Source: Apilactobacillus quenuiae
Lineage (GTDB): Bacteria; Bacillota; Bacilli; Lactobacillales; Lactobacillaceae
NCBI RefSeq assembly: GCF_002994005.1
Contig: NZ_POSN01000001.1
Location: 124,001 to 188,000, forward strand
Direction: 5' to 3'
DNA length: 64,000 nt
Shown: positions 9,474 to 18,816 of the stretch, piece after piece
How positions within the stretch are numbered: position 1 is the first letter of the stretch
Layout of the letters: each line of letters starts with the position of its first letter
The notes under the pieces: model-generated
Databases searched by the model: none
Seen by the model: the letters and a program-made list of their open reading frames with translations, nothing else
What the model was told of the DNA's origin: nothing
Position numbers and translations under genes: made by a program

Positions 9474-10403
9474 TTATTTAAAAGGTTGAATCCAAGTATC
9501 CAAAGCACCAGCTTTAGTTAAAGCATCTGCTATTAATTCCGCCTCATGATTATTTCTAGCCAGAGCTATAATACACCCACCAAGGCCACTACCAGTTAAC
9601 TTTGTTCCTAATGAACCATTTATGTTAGCAATTTCAACTAATTCATCTATTTTAGAGTTGCTAATTTTTAAGTTGTTTAATTCTTTTTGATTTTCAGACA
9701 TCAATATGCCCAATTCTTCAGGATTATTATTTTCAATATCTTTTCTTGCTTTTGTTACCAATCTTCCTATCTTATTAATTGATGCTTGTGTTTTCTTGTT
9801 ATCATTTATGAGTTGTTGCTTAACATAATTAATTGCAATGTCTGTACGGCCCTTAATCCCTGAATCTGCAATTACTAATGTTGCATTTAAATTGAAATTA
9901 ATTTCTTCCAATGTATTATTTCTAATAAACCATACTGGATTATCAGAACCAGTGGTAGCACTGTCTAATCCTGAAGGGTTACCATGAGTTATAGTTTCCT
10001 CAACATCGCTTAACTTTAGTAATTCTTCTTTACTGATGCTAGTATCAAAGTAATTATATAAAGCTCTTATAATTGCAATTGATGTTGCTGCAGATGATCC
10101 CATTCCTCTTTCAGAAGGAATATCACTACTAATTTTCATTTCAAAAGCTGCATCAGTTTTGTTAATTTTTTTTAAAATAGTATTAACTAAATTTTTAATT
10201 CCTAATAAATCATTTGGAACTTTTTGTATAGGACCAATATAATATTTACTATTTAATATTTGATCTTTATCTATTTCTTTAATCTTTATTTTTAGTTCTA
10301 TTTTAGGAATAGGAAGAGCAATTGCGGGCTGATTATAAACCACACTATGTTCACCCATTAAAATTATTTTGGCATGACTTTTACCAAAAGCTTGTTTTGT
10401 CAA
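9474..10403 (-). CDS. mvk: Mevalonate kinase
   Basis: 309 residues. GHMP-kinase landmarks are the N-terminal SHAKIILMGEHSVVYNQPAI, the ATP loop ERGMGSSAATSIAI (starting near residue 98), NPSGLDSATTG and the C-terminal LTGSGLGGCIIAL. It is the first gene of mvk-mvaD-mvaK2-fni and makes 5-phosphomevalonate. Mevalonate itself must come from HMG-CoA synthase and reductase genes elsewhere. The promoter should lie in the AT-rich gap of 160 bases that separates it from the divergent dinG-like gene. Confidence 0.95.
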   Translation of the reverse strand: MTKQAFGKSHAKIILMGEHSVVYNQPAIALPIPKIELKIKIKEIDKDQILNSKYYIGPIQKVPNDLLGIKNLVNTILKKINKTDAAFEMKISSDIPSERGMGSSAATSIAIIRALYNYFDTSISKEELLKLSDVEETITHGNPSGLDSATTGSDNPVWFIRNNTLEEINFNLNATLVIADSGIKGRTDIAINYVKQQLINDNKKTQASINKIGRLVTKARKDIENNNPEELGILMSENQKELNNLKISNSKIDELVEIANINGSLGTKLTGSGLGGCIIALARNNHEAELIADALTKAGALDTWIQPFK

Positions 10404-10563
10404 TGTTATCGCTCACTTTCTCTCAATAATAATATTATCATATAATTAATATAATAAAAATAACTTAAATTATTTATTTGAGTTGCTTAAAAAATATATA
10501 ATATTTGATAAAATGTAGTATCATTAATATTGATGATTAAAGTAAAGATTGGTGGATACAATA

Positions 10564-13200
10564 ATGAGTAGTACAATTTTTTCAGTAGTAGATATTGAAA
10601 CTACTGGAACTAGTCAATCCAATGAAAATCGTATAATCCAATTTAGTTGTACGTTTGTTAAAAATAAAAATATTATTGGGTCATTTAATTCATTTATAAA
10701 TCCAAAAATGGATATACCTAGTGATATAACTACATTAACTGGTATTACAAATGAATTGGTAAAAAATGCTCCTACTTTTGATGAGTTTGCAAGTAAAATT
10801 TCTTCATTATTGGCAAATACGGTTTTTGTTGCACATAATGTTAACTTTGATTTTCCGTTTATTAATAAAGAATTAGCCAGAGTAGGAAAAAGACAGCTTA
10901 ATAATATGGCAATTGACACTGTTACTTTAAGTCAATTATTATTACCAACAGAAAAAAGTTATAGATTAGTTGATTTAAGTCAAAGTTTAAACATTATACA
11001 TCAGCATCCTCATTCTTCAAGCAGCGATGCTTTTGCAACAGCAAAATTATTAATAACTTTATTTAACCAAATTGAAAAGATGCCTAAAAAGACCATTAAA
11101 CAATTAATATCAATAAATCCAATATTACCTAAAAATACAATTAATGTTTTTAAATATGCATATAAAAACAATATCGATAAAGATAACACTAAATTATTAG
11201 ATATTAATCGACTAAAAATTAGAAAAATTCAATATAAAGAAAGACTAAAAATTAGGAAAATAGATTACCCTGAAACCAAGGGTAAACAAAAGAATATTTT
11301 TAGCGGAGTATATAAATGGAATTCTGAGGAAAGCAAACTTATGAATTCTATTTATGATAATTACAAAAATAACGATAGCTCTAAAAATTTATTAGTAGAG
11401 CAGAATAATGAATTAGACTATGATTTAGGCTTTTTGTTTCCATTAGTACACTTATTAAACAATGAAAAGAAAATAGTAGTTGCTGTTCATACTCACTCAC
11501 TTCATGGTGATTTATCCAAAACAATTAATAAAATAAATAAAATAACAAAAAGTAATTTTAAAAAGTTAGTCTTACATTCAATAGATGATTATATAGATTT
11601 AAATAAGTTTAGAGATGCTTTAAATATTAAAAGTAGTTCTAAAAGAACTGAATTTTTAAAATGTAAAATTTTAATCTGGCTCACATTCACTAAAACTGGT
11701 GATTTACATGAATTAAATTTAGATATGCGTAATGATCAAAATATTTTTTTAAAAACTATTGGTAATAGCAATAATAAAGGTTATTACATGAACAAATTAA
11801 AAAATGATTTTAATAACTCTAATATAATAGTAGTTTCGCACGAATATTTATACAATAACCGTCATATGTTATCAAAATATAAACCTTATTTGGTTATTAA
11901 AGATGCTGTTAACTTTAATAACCAAATACTAAAGCATTATCGTGTAGATTTTAAGATTAATCAAAATAGTATTTTAATTAATCATGCACAATATCTTTTA
12001 TATCAAACACATAATCAAAACTTATATGACATTTTTAGAAATGATAAATATTCAACTAAGATTATTGAGAAAATAGACTTTTTAATTAAAGAATATGAAC
12101 GATATACATTAAAATTACAGAAGGGCTTTGAAAAATCATTTATAAATAAGAAAACCCTCATTCCTCTAAACAAAGGTTTTAAAAATCCTATAAACAATAT
12201 TGAACTTTTAAAATTTATTAAAAGCAATAATAATTATATTGAAGAGCAATCATCATTAATTAAACAGATAAAATCATTATCTAAAAAAATAAGTAGAAAT
12301 AGTGATAATCTAAAAAGTAGCGAAAAAGCTATAATAAGTACTTTCAATGATCGTATACTTTTACTTAATAAATTTTTCAATGATAATATTCTATTAATTA
12401 AGAATCTTGTTAATATGGATAAAGATATTATTTTCCAAAATCATTTAAACGTTGATAAAAATGCTGATAATAGTACCTTTATAGGTGGACTAGTAAGAAA
12501 TGATGACTTATTAAAGTCTAAAATTTATACTTTATTTAAACATATTTTATTTATGGATACTGCAATTTATTCATCAGAAAAATCTGAATTTATTTTAGAT
12601 AAGCTTGAATTAAATAATACAAATGCAAAAATGATTGAGAACTCATATCAAACTAATTTAAATAAGGATTATAGAATATTTTATAATGATGATAAACAAA
12701 AATTAGATTTAAATAATTTAAACTTAGAAAACAACAATACTTTTATTATGGTTAATACTCAAGACAAAATAGATGAAATCTATGAAAATATAAATATGAA
12801 GGATAGCTCATTAATATTATGTCAAAATATTAATAGTAATAAAGATAAAATAATTAAAAAATTCACTAATGCTCATAGTGCAACAATTATTGGAAACTAT
12901 GATTTATTCATGGCCATAGATAATATAAATAAACCAATAAATAGATTAATAATTGAGAGCATAAATATAAATGATATGTATAATGAAAAAGAAACTACAA
13001 TTGGCTCATATAATTTGATCATTAAGAATTCTATTAAACAACTAATTAAATTATCAAATAAAAAGGGTGTTACTTTAATAAATGATTTTTCACTAGTGAA
13101 TGACAATAATATTAAGTCTCTTAGATATATGATTCCTAATCATATAAAAATAATCAAGCTAAGTAGTAAAAATGAAATAAAAACATTTAATAACTTCTAG
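10564..13200 (+). CDS. dinG: DinG-family protein: DEDDh 3'-5' exonuclease fused to a degenerate helicase
   Basis: 878 residues from ATG 10564 (site GGTGG). A TTG five codons upstream is less likely. Residues 1-165 are an intact DnaQ-like exonuclease: DIETTG (Asp10, Glu12), HNVNFDF (Asp96) and H150-x4-D155. The rest aligns by position with DinG but its motor motifs are gone. The expected Walker A stretch reads VEQNNELDYDLGFLFP without GxGKT. The DEAH box is replaced by VIKDAVNF. No QxxGRxxR arginine-finger motif is visible before the end. ypmB and dnaD follow as in Bacillus, so this is the ancestral dinG locus. Exonuclease activity is likely, and ATP-driven unwinding is not. Confidence 0.85.
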   Translation: MSSTIFSVVDIETTGTSQSNENRIIQFSCTFVKNKNIIGSFNSFINPKMDIPSDITTLTGITNELVKNAPTFDEFASKISSLLANTVFVAHNVNFDFPFINKELARVGKRQLNNMAIDTVTLSQLLLPTEKSYRLVDLSQSLNIIHQHPHSSSSDAFATAKLLITLFNQIEKMPKKTIKQLISINPILPKNTINVFKYAYKNNIDKDNTKLLDINRLKIRKIQYKERLKIRKIDYPETKGKQKNIFSGVYKWNSEESKLMNSIYDNYKNNDSSKNLLVEQNNELDYDLGFLFPLVHLLNNEKKIVVAVHTHSLHGDLSKTINKINKITKSNFKKLVLHSIDDYIDLNKFRDALNIKSSSKRTEFLKCKILIWLTFTKTGDLHELNLDMRNDQNIFLKTIGNSNNKGYYMNKLKNDFNNSNIIVVSHEYLYNNRHMLSKYKPYLVIKDAVNFNNQILKHYRVDFKINQNSILINHAQYLLYQTHNQNLYDIFRNDKYSTKIIEKIDFLIKEYERYTLKLQKGFEKSFINKKTLIPLNKGFKNPINNIELLKFIKSNNNYIEEQSSLIKQIKSLSKKISRNSDNLKSSEKAIISTFNDRILLLNKFFNDNILLIKNLVNMDKDIIFQNHLNVDKNADNSTFIGGLVRNDDLLKSKIYTLFKHILFMDTAIYSSEKSEFILDKLELNNTNAKMIENSYQTNLNKDYRIFYNDDKQKLDLNNLNLENNNTFIMVNTQDKIDEIYENINMKDSSLILCQNINSNKDKIIKKFTNAHSATIIGNYDLFMAIDNINKPINRLIIESININDMYNEKETTIGSYNLIIKNSIKQLIKLSNKKGVTLINDFSLVNDNNIKSLRYMIPNHIKIIKLSSKNEIKTFNNF

Positions 13201-13212
13201 GGGGGAAAATAA

Positions 13213-13716
13213 TTGAAAATATCATCTATAAATTTTAAGTATATTAAGAAAACGTACAAATGGATTATATTTTTAATCTTCATTATTATTTTAATAATAA
13301 TAGGATTATTTTTATGGGCTCGCCAACCTTTGGCAAATGCCAAAAATCAAGCAAAAGATATTGCTGAACAAAAGGGCAAAATAGTTAAATTTGATAAGTT
13401 CTTCATGTCTGATTTAAATAGAACGTATTATACTGTTCAAGGTAAAGATAAAAACAAAAATGAAAACTATGTAATTATTGATAAAAAAACAGGAAACATA
13501 AACATTGTTCCATTAAAAGGTACCATTTCTCAAAATTCAGCAATGAAAACTGCTAACAGTAAAACTAAAATCAATAAACTTATTAGTACCGCACCAACTA
13601 TGTTTAATAATAAGCCTGCATGGGTAGTAAGTTATTTTGATTACAAAAATAAATTATGTTACGTAACTGTTGATTTAAGAAATGGAAAAGTTATACAATC
13701 AATTTCTAATGTATAA
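13213..13716 (+). CDS. ypmB: YpmB-like membrane-anchored PepSY-domain protein
   Basis: 167 residues starting at TTG 13213 with a strong AGGGGGG ribosome site, 12 bases after dinG. One hydrophobic segment (about residues 16-35, WIIFLIFIIILIIIGLFLWA) anchors the protein, and the remainder is probably outside the membrane. It contains PepSY-like stretches such as YYTVQGKDKN and KPAWVVSYF. The function of YpmB is not established. Its place between dinG and dnaD matches the Bacillus order. Confidence 0.75.
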   Translation: MKISSINFKYIKKTYKWIIFLIFIIILIIIGLFLWARQPLANAKNQAKDIAEQKGKIVKFDKFFMSDLNRTYYTVQGKDKNKNENYVIIDKKTGNINIVPLKGTISQNSAMKTANSKTKINKLISTAPTMFNNKPAWVVSYFDYKNKLCYVTVDLRNGKVIQSISNV

Positions 13717-13739
13717 TTATAAAGTAGGGTGATACATTT

Positions 13740-14468
13740 ATGAATCAATTTGCAAAATTGTTATTACAATCAGGACAGACTAGCATTTCTAACTATTTAT
13801 TGAAGAATTATACAAAATTAGGGATGAATAGTGATGAACTAGTTATGTATTTGCAAATTAAAAGAAATATCGACATGGGAAATTATCTACCAGATATACA
13901 AATTATCATTAATTCTACCGGTTTTTCTAAAAATAAAGCATATGAAATATTGCATGAACTAATTCAAAAGAAAATTATGAGGATTAAAACATTAAAGAAC
14001 AAAAATGGTCACTCATTTGATGTATATGATTTTGAACTGATGTATGAAAAGTTAAGTCAATTAAACAATTCATCTGATGATCTAATTCATAAAGATAAAG
14101 TTGCAGAAAATGTTAACAAAGAAAATAATATGACTGCTACTGAAAGAAAAAATGTGTTTAAACAGATAGAATCTGAATTTGGTAGACCATTGTCTCCAAT
14201 GGAGTTAGAAGAAATAAGTGATTGGATAGACAAAGATAAATATAATACTAAACTAATTTCACTAGCTTTAAGAGAGGCAGTTTTAAACCAAGTATATAGC
14301 TTGAAATATATTGACAGAATATTAATAAATTGGAATAAATCGAATATTAGAACACCTGCTGATGTTGAAAATATGAGAAATAAAAGAGAAAATCAAAATA
14401 AATCAAAAAACAAAAAATCGAATAATAATAAAGATTTTAAAATTCCAATAATAAAATTAGATAAATAA
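13740..14468 (+). CDS. dnaD: DNA replication initiation protein DnaD
   Basis: 242 residues. The N-terminal ~100 residues form the winged-helix DDBH1 domain (GFSKNKAYEILHELIQKKIM). Residues about 140-205 form the DDBH2 domain (SEFGRPLSPMELEEISDWI then YIDRILINWNKSNIRT, with the YxxxIxxxW motif). The tail is lysine- and asparagine-rich. DnaD works with DnaB at oriC and in primosome restart. In many bacilli nth follows, but here a terminator comes directly after dnaD and no nth gene is present. Confidence 0.93.
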   Translation: MNQFAKLLLQSGQTSISNYLLKNYTKLGMNSDELVMYLQIKRNIDMGNYLPDIQIIINSTGFSKNKAYEILHELIQKKIMRIKTLKNKNGHSFDVYDFELMYEKLSQLNNSSDDLIHKDKVAENVNKENNMTATERKNVFKQIESEFGRPLSPMELEEISDWIDKDKYNTKLISLALREAVLNQVYSLKYIDRILINWNKSNIRTPADVENMRNKRENQNKSKNKKSNNNKDFKIPIIKLDK

Positions 14469-14469
14469 A

Positions 14470-14508
14470 ATAACCCGTAATTATTAACTAATAATTACGG
14501 GTTATTTT
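14470..14508. terminator. Bidirectional terminator between dnaD and ponA
   Basis: AATAACCCGTAATTAT and its complement around a short loop, with T runs on both strands. It lies between convergent genes. Confidence 0.9.
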
Positions 14509-14517
14509 ATTTATGAT

Positions 14518-16590
14518 TTATTTTGATGAGGTATTAAATTTACTATTAGTGGTTGAATCATTTTGAATGGCTGAATGACCATTTTTAAAGTATTCATTTA
14601 GTCCATTAGATTTAACAGATGTAACATCATTAGGTTTTACCCAATCCTCATTAGATTTATTTTGGGAAATATATTGCATTTCATATTTATATATTCTTTG
14701 AGCAATTGCTGTTTGTGCAGCAGTAATATAATTGCCTGTTTGAAATTGATGATCATATCCAGTCCAGACAGATAGGGAATAGTTTGGAGTATAACCAGTA
14801 AACCATGAATCCATAGCTGCGTAAGAAGGCAAATAACCTTGATATGAGCCTTCAGGATATTGAGTAGTACCAGTTTTACCAGCTTCATATAGGCCTGGGA
14901 CCTTAGCTTCAGTTCCTGAACCATAAGGTAAATTCATAACACCTTTAAGCATATAATTCATCATAAATGCTGTAGAAGGTGACATAGCTTGGACTCCATT
15001 TGATGAAATCTCATGAGAAACATTATCAGGAGTTACTACTTTATTAATCAAATAAGGCTTATGATATTCTCCATTATTGGCAAAAGCAGCATAAGCAGCA
15101 GCTTCTTGCTCTGGAGAAACATAAAGACCAATACCATTTTGTAAATTAAGAGTACTATTGAAATTCATCCCCAATGAAGATAAAAATCTAGTAGCATTAT
15201 TAATTCCAACATTTTGTAAGGTTCTAATAGCCGGAATATTCCTAGATTCAGCTAAAGCTTTACGCATAGTAATAGTTCCCTGATAACGATAGTCAAAGTC
15301 TTTTAATTGAACGTTAGTTCCTGGATAAGTGTATGGAGTATCATGAACCAATTGATAGGTTGGATAATTTAAATATTCAAGAGCTGGTCCATAATCCATA
15401 AGTGGTTTTGCAGTTGAACCACTGGATCTATCTGTTTGAACTGCTCGGTTTAATCCAAATTGAATATCCGTTTTACGGCTACCAATCATAGCGTTAACAG
15501 CACCAGTTCTAGGATCAACTAAAGTAGCGCCAACTTGCATAGTATCATTAGGGAAACCTACACGAGAGTCATTGTTAGCTAAATCATACAATTTCTTTTG
15601 TGCAGACAAGTCCAAGTTTGTATGGACACTTAATCCAGAATTAGGATTATAACCACGAGATCTTAGTTCTTGTAAAACTTTACCAATATATGAATCAACA
15701 TATTTTTCATTAACGTTAGTTAAATCATTAGTCTTATGGTTGTTAGTTAAACCGTTCTTAATGCTTTCATTTTTAGCGGCAGTAGCTTGTTTAGCTGTAA
15801 TAGTATTATTACTTTCCATTGCATCTAAAACTGTATTTCTTCTTTCTTTAGCTAATTTTGGATAGTTATATGGATTATAACCTAAAGGTGACTGAGGCAT
15901 ACCTGCTAACATAGCAGTTTGAGCTAATGAAAGCTTATTTAGTTTTTTACCATAATAATACTCAGAAGCAGTCTGCATCCCATAAACACTAGTATTATTT
16001 CCACCCATATAGACTTTATTAATATAAAATTCTAATATTTTTTGCTTAGAATATTTTTTTTCAACTTGTAATGCTAGCCAAGCATCTTGAGCTTTTCTCT
16101 TCATAGTACGATCTTTAGTATTAGTAGAAAATACAGATAATTTAACTAATTGTTGAGTTAAAGTAGAACCACCTTGTCCTTCGTTTCCAGAAATTACATT
16201 AGATAGAGCAGCTCCAACAATTCTAATAGGATCAACACCATGATGCTTATAAAAACGTCTGTCTTCAATAGAGACTACAGCATCTTTTAATTTTTTAGGA
16301 ATATCTTTAGATTGAACATAATCTCTATTTTGAGCTCCTAGTCTATAAATTACACGATTAGAATTATCATAAATTTTAGTCGAGTTATCACTAGACAAAG
16401 AACTATAAGATATCTTAGGAGCACTGGATGCATAGTATGCAAACAATCCAGTTCCAATAATAATCATTAAAGAGACAAATGCTAAAATTCCTAAGATTGT
16501 TCGTTTAATTATTTTACCAACACGACTTTTTTTATATTTACCTTGATTACGCTGTACACGCGTACTATCTTTTGAATCCCTTTGTGACAT
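14518..16590 (-). CDS. ponA: Bifunctional class A penicillin-binding protein PBP1A
   Basis: 690 residues. A basic cytoplasmic tail and a membrane segment (about 30-52) come first. The GT51 glycosyltransferase follows, with EDRRFYKHHG (Glu109) and GGSTLTQQLVK. The transpeptidase has STAK (392-395), SRN (449-451) and KTGTT (572-576). The Ser/Asn-rich C-terminus lacks extra domains. It polymerises and cross-links peptidoglycan. Its start overlaps the end of recU by 26 bases, the same recU-ponA coupling seen in other bacilli. Confidence 0.96.
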   Translation of the reverse strand: MSQRDSKDSTRVQRNQGKYKKSRVGKIIKRTILGILAFVSLMIIIGTGLFAYYASSAPKISYSSLSSDNSTKIYDNSNRVIYRLGAQNRDYVQSKDIPKKLKDAVVSIEDRRFYKHHGVDPIRIVGAALSNVISGNEGQGGSTLTQQLVKLSVFSTNTKDRTMKRKAQDAWLALQVEKKYSKQKILEFYINKVYMGGNNTSVYGMQTASEYYYGKKLNKLSLAQTAMLAGMPQSPLGYNPYNYPKLAKERRNTVLDAMESNNTITAKQATAAKNESIKNGLTNNHKTNDLTNVNEKYVDSYIGKVLQELRSRGYNPNSGLSVHTNLDLSAQKKLYDLANNDSRVGFPNDTMQVGATLVDPRTGAVNAMIGSRKTDIQFGLNRAVQTDRSSGSTAKPLMDYGPALEYLNYPTYQLVHDTPYTYPGTNVQLKDFDYRYQGTITMRKALAESRNIPAIRTLQNVGINNATRFLSSLGMNFNSTLNLQNGIGLYVSPEQEAAAYAAFANNGEYHKPYLINKVVTPDNVSHEISSNGVQAMSPSTAFMMNYMLKGVMNLPYGSGTEAKVPGLYEAGKTGTTQYPEGSYQGYLPSYAAMDSWFTGYTPNYSLSVWTGYDHQFQTGNYITAAQTAIAQRIYKYEMQYISQNKSNEDWVKPNDVTSVKSNGLNEYFKNGHSAIQNDSTTNSKFNTSSK

Positions 16591-17227
16591 TATGATTCTC
16601 CTTTATATTTAATAACTTGTCTACTGCTCTTAAATAGGGAATGGTAGGATTTAATGAATATGGAATATTGATCCCTAGTTTTTCAATTATATCCTTTTTT
16701 ATTGATTTTTTTCCACCTTTAAATTGATCGTCCCAATATGTAAATAAATCAGTGGCCTTAAATAAAAATAGCTCATCCATTTGAACGAATTTAATAAGTG
16801 CAAAACAAAGGCCACCTTGTTGTACACATTGTCGCATATGTTCAACTTGATGTTTATGAAAATTAGCCAATGGAAAAGAAGTTTTGTTTTTGGTTTCTTT
16901 CGCATCAAAATCAATATATCTTCCATGGTAAACCCCATTATAATCGGTAGTAGAAGCTTTTCTAAAGTAAGCTTCTTTAATCACAGCAGCACTACGTTTA
17001 GGATAATCAACTTTAACAATTTGAACAGGAGTGGGTTTTTTATGAATCACAGCTATACCTTTATGAAGATAATAGCTATTGCTGTCATTGATTTCCTGTT
17101 CAAGAGTCATTCCACGATCACCATAAATAGTTAATTTATGATTAGAGTGTTGATCATTATGATTCTTCTTTAAATATTTTTTAGCTGAAAACTTATAAGA
17201 AGAACCATTAGGATAATGAATTGCCAT
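16565..17227 (-). CDS. recU: Holliday junction resolvase RecU
   Basis: 220 residues from ATG 17227 behind AAAGGTGG. A GTG three codons upstream is less likely. It begins MAIHYPNG and contains GDRGMTLEQEINDSN and the nuclease core GRYIDFDAKETKNKTSFPL (PD-(D/E)xK fold; the Asp and ExK are present), then FHKHQVEHM. It cuts four-way junctions during recombinational repair and chromosome segregation. It is cotranscribed with ponA. Confidence 0.95.
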   Translation of the reverse strand: MAIHYPNGSSYKFSAKKYLKKNHNDQHSNHKLTIYGDRGMTLEQEINDSNSYYLHKGIAVIHKKPTPVQIVKVDYPKRSAAVIKEAYFRKASTTDYNGVYHGRYIDFDAKETKNKTSFPLANFHKHQVEHMRQCVQQGGLCFALIKFVQMDELFLFKATDLFTYWDDQFKGGKKSIKKDIIEKLGINIPYSLNPTIPYLRAVDKLLNIKENHNVTKGFKR

Positions 17228-17327
17228 TATTACCACCTTTCATTTAATATATAATTATAATTCAAATTTTAATTAACAACATTATACCATTAGTGCAAAA
17301 ATGTTAATAACCTTAGGAAGTGAAAAA

Positions 17328-17894
17328 ATGAGCAGACTATGGATAACTGGATATCGCAGTTATGAACTAGGAATTTTCAAAAATAATGATCCTAAGAAAA
17401 TAGTAATTGATAAAGTTCTTAATGACAATCTATCACAAGAAATCATGAATGGCGTTGATTGGATAATTACTGGTGGTCAACTGGGGATAGAACAATGGAG
17501 CTTGGAAACAGCGAATACACTAAAAAAAGAATATCCAAATGAGTTTAAAACATCAGTTATGCTACCATTTAAACATTTTGGTGAGCAATGGAACGATGAA
17601 AATAAAATGTCATTAAATAAATGTATTCAACATTCCGACTTCTCAGCAAGTGTTTCAAATGAAAAGTATAAATCACCTATGCAATTAAGAGCATATCAAC
17701 AATTTATGTTAACACATACCGATAAGGCATTATTAATATATGATTTGGACCATGAAGGTAAAACTAAATATGATTATAACCAAATCAAAAAATATTCTGA
17801 ACATAATGACTATGATTTAAGATTAATTGATTTTGATGACTTACAGGAAGCAGCAACCGAATATGAAAATAGTAGAAAAAACTTTGAAGAATAG
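17328..17894 (+). CDS. ypsA: YpsA-like protein of the SLOG superfamily (DUF1273)
   Basis: 188 residues from ATG 17328, chosen over the upstream ATG 17301 because GGAAGTG lies just before it and homologues begin MxRLWITGYRSYELG. Glycine-rich IITGGQLGIEQWS resembles the nucleotide-binding site of SLOG proteins. The cellular role is unsettled; Bacillus YpsA has been linked to cell-division control. It is divergent from recU and lies just upstream of gpsB, the conserved order. Confidence 0.88.
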   Translation: MSRLWITGYRSYELGIFKNNDPKKIVIDKVLNDNLSQEIMNGVDWIITGGQLGIEQWSLETANTLKKEYPNEFKTSVMLPFKHFGEQWNDENKMSLNKCIQHSDFSASVSNEKYKSPMQLRAYQQFMLTHTDKALLIYDLDHEGKTKYDYNQIKKYSEHNDYDLRLIDFDDLQEAATEYENSRKNFEE

Positions 17895-17964
17895 ATTTAA
17901 AATAATTGAAGAATGTGTTAAGATAATATTTGTTCGTGATTATTTCAGATATGAGGTGTGAAAT

Positions 17965-18318
17965 ATGAATAATATTCAATATACCCCTAAAGATATTTTG
18001 CAAAAAGAATTTAAGCAAAAAATGCGTGGGTATGATCCTAATGATGTCGATACTTTTTTAGATAGTGTAATTAAAGATTATCAAAGCTTTGATAAAAATT
18101 TTAATGATCTAAAAGAAGAAAATGAGAAATTAAAAGCAGAGATTAAAAATATAAAAGACCAAATTGATAACTCGAATAGTTACCAATTTAATCAAAGGTC
18201 AGCTGAATTTACTGCTAATAATCCACAACCATCTAATCATGAGCAGGTTAATAGTATTGAAGCCGATTTATTAAAGCGAGTTTCTAATTTAGAAATGAGA
18301 GTTTTCGGATCCAACTAA
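17965..18318 (+). CDS. gpsB: Cell division protein GpsB (DivIVA-like)
   Basis: 117 residues. The N-terminal DivIVA-type lipid-binding motif is YTPKDILQKEFKQKMRGYDPNDVDTFL, split here only for reference to residues 6-32. A coiled coil (about 36-65) and a short C-terminal multimerisation helix (LLKRVSNLEMRVFG) follow. GpsB connects class A PBPs with division proteins, which fits the nearby ponA. rnpB follows directly, as in Bacillus. Confidence 0.95.
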   Translation: MNNIQYTPKDILQKEFKQKMRGYDPNDVDTFLDSVIKDYQSFDKNFNDLKEENEKLKAEIKNIKDQIDNSNSYQFNQRSAEFTANNPQPSNHEQVNSIEADLLKRVSNLEMRVFGSN

Positions 18319-18343
18319 TTAATCGTTAAAATTATATAGAATT

Positions 18344-18750
18344 GGTGTATATCCTGAGTAATCGCGGCCAACTTTAGTTGGCTGAGGAAAGTCCACTCTC
18401 GCACAAGCTGCGATGCTTGTAGTGTTCGTGCTCGGTGAAAAAATAAGCCGGGGGACTACTTAATGTAGTAATGGCGAAGGAAAAAAGCTAAGGATTTATC
18501 TATGCTTTTAGTACTTCTGAAGGTGCCACAGTGACGATACAATATTGAAAACAATATTGGTGGAACGCGGTAAACCCCTCGAGCGGGAAACCCAAACTTT
18601 GGTAGGGGAGCTTCACACACGGAAATTGAACCAAGTGTGGGGGAGAAACTTATGTTTCTGAGATAGATGATTACTACTTCAAAATTTTAAAGGCCTGACT
18701 TAATTTTGAAGCACAAAACATGGCTTACAGGGATGTACACCATTCAGGAC
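18344..18750 (+). ncRNA. rnpB: RNase P RNA, Bacillus class B
   Basis: Conserved core pieces are present in order: GAGGAAAGTCCACTCTCGCA (P4 5' region), GGCGAAGG, CCACAGTGACG, GTGGAACGCGGTAAACCCC and the 3' ACAGGGATGTACAC. The terminal UCCUGA at 18,352 pairs with UCAGGA at 18,744. It sits between gpsB and rlmL, its standard place. It processes the 5' ends of tRNAs with the RnpA protein. The ends are approximate by a few bases. Confidence 0.95.
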
Positions 18751-18779
18751 GAGTGGAAGTTTTCTTCCACTCTTTTTTT
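18751..18779 (+). terminator. Terminator of rnpB
   Basis: GAGTGGAAG and CTTCCACTC flank TTTT, followed by a run of seven T. Confidence 0.92.
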
Positions 18780-18816
18780 ATATTTGAAATGATATTTTTA
18801 ATAAGAGGTAATATAA

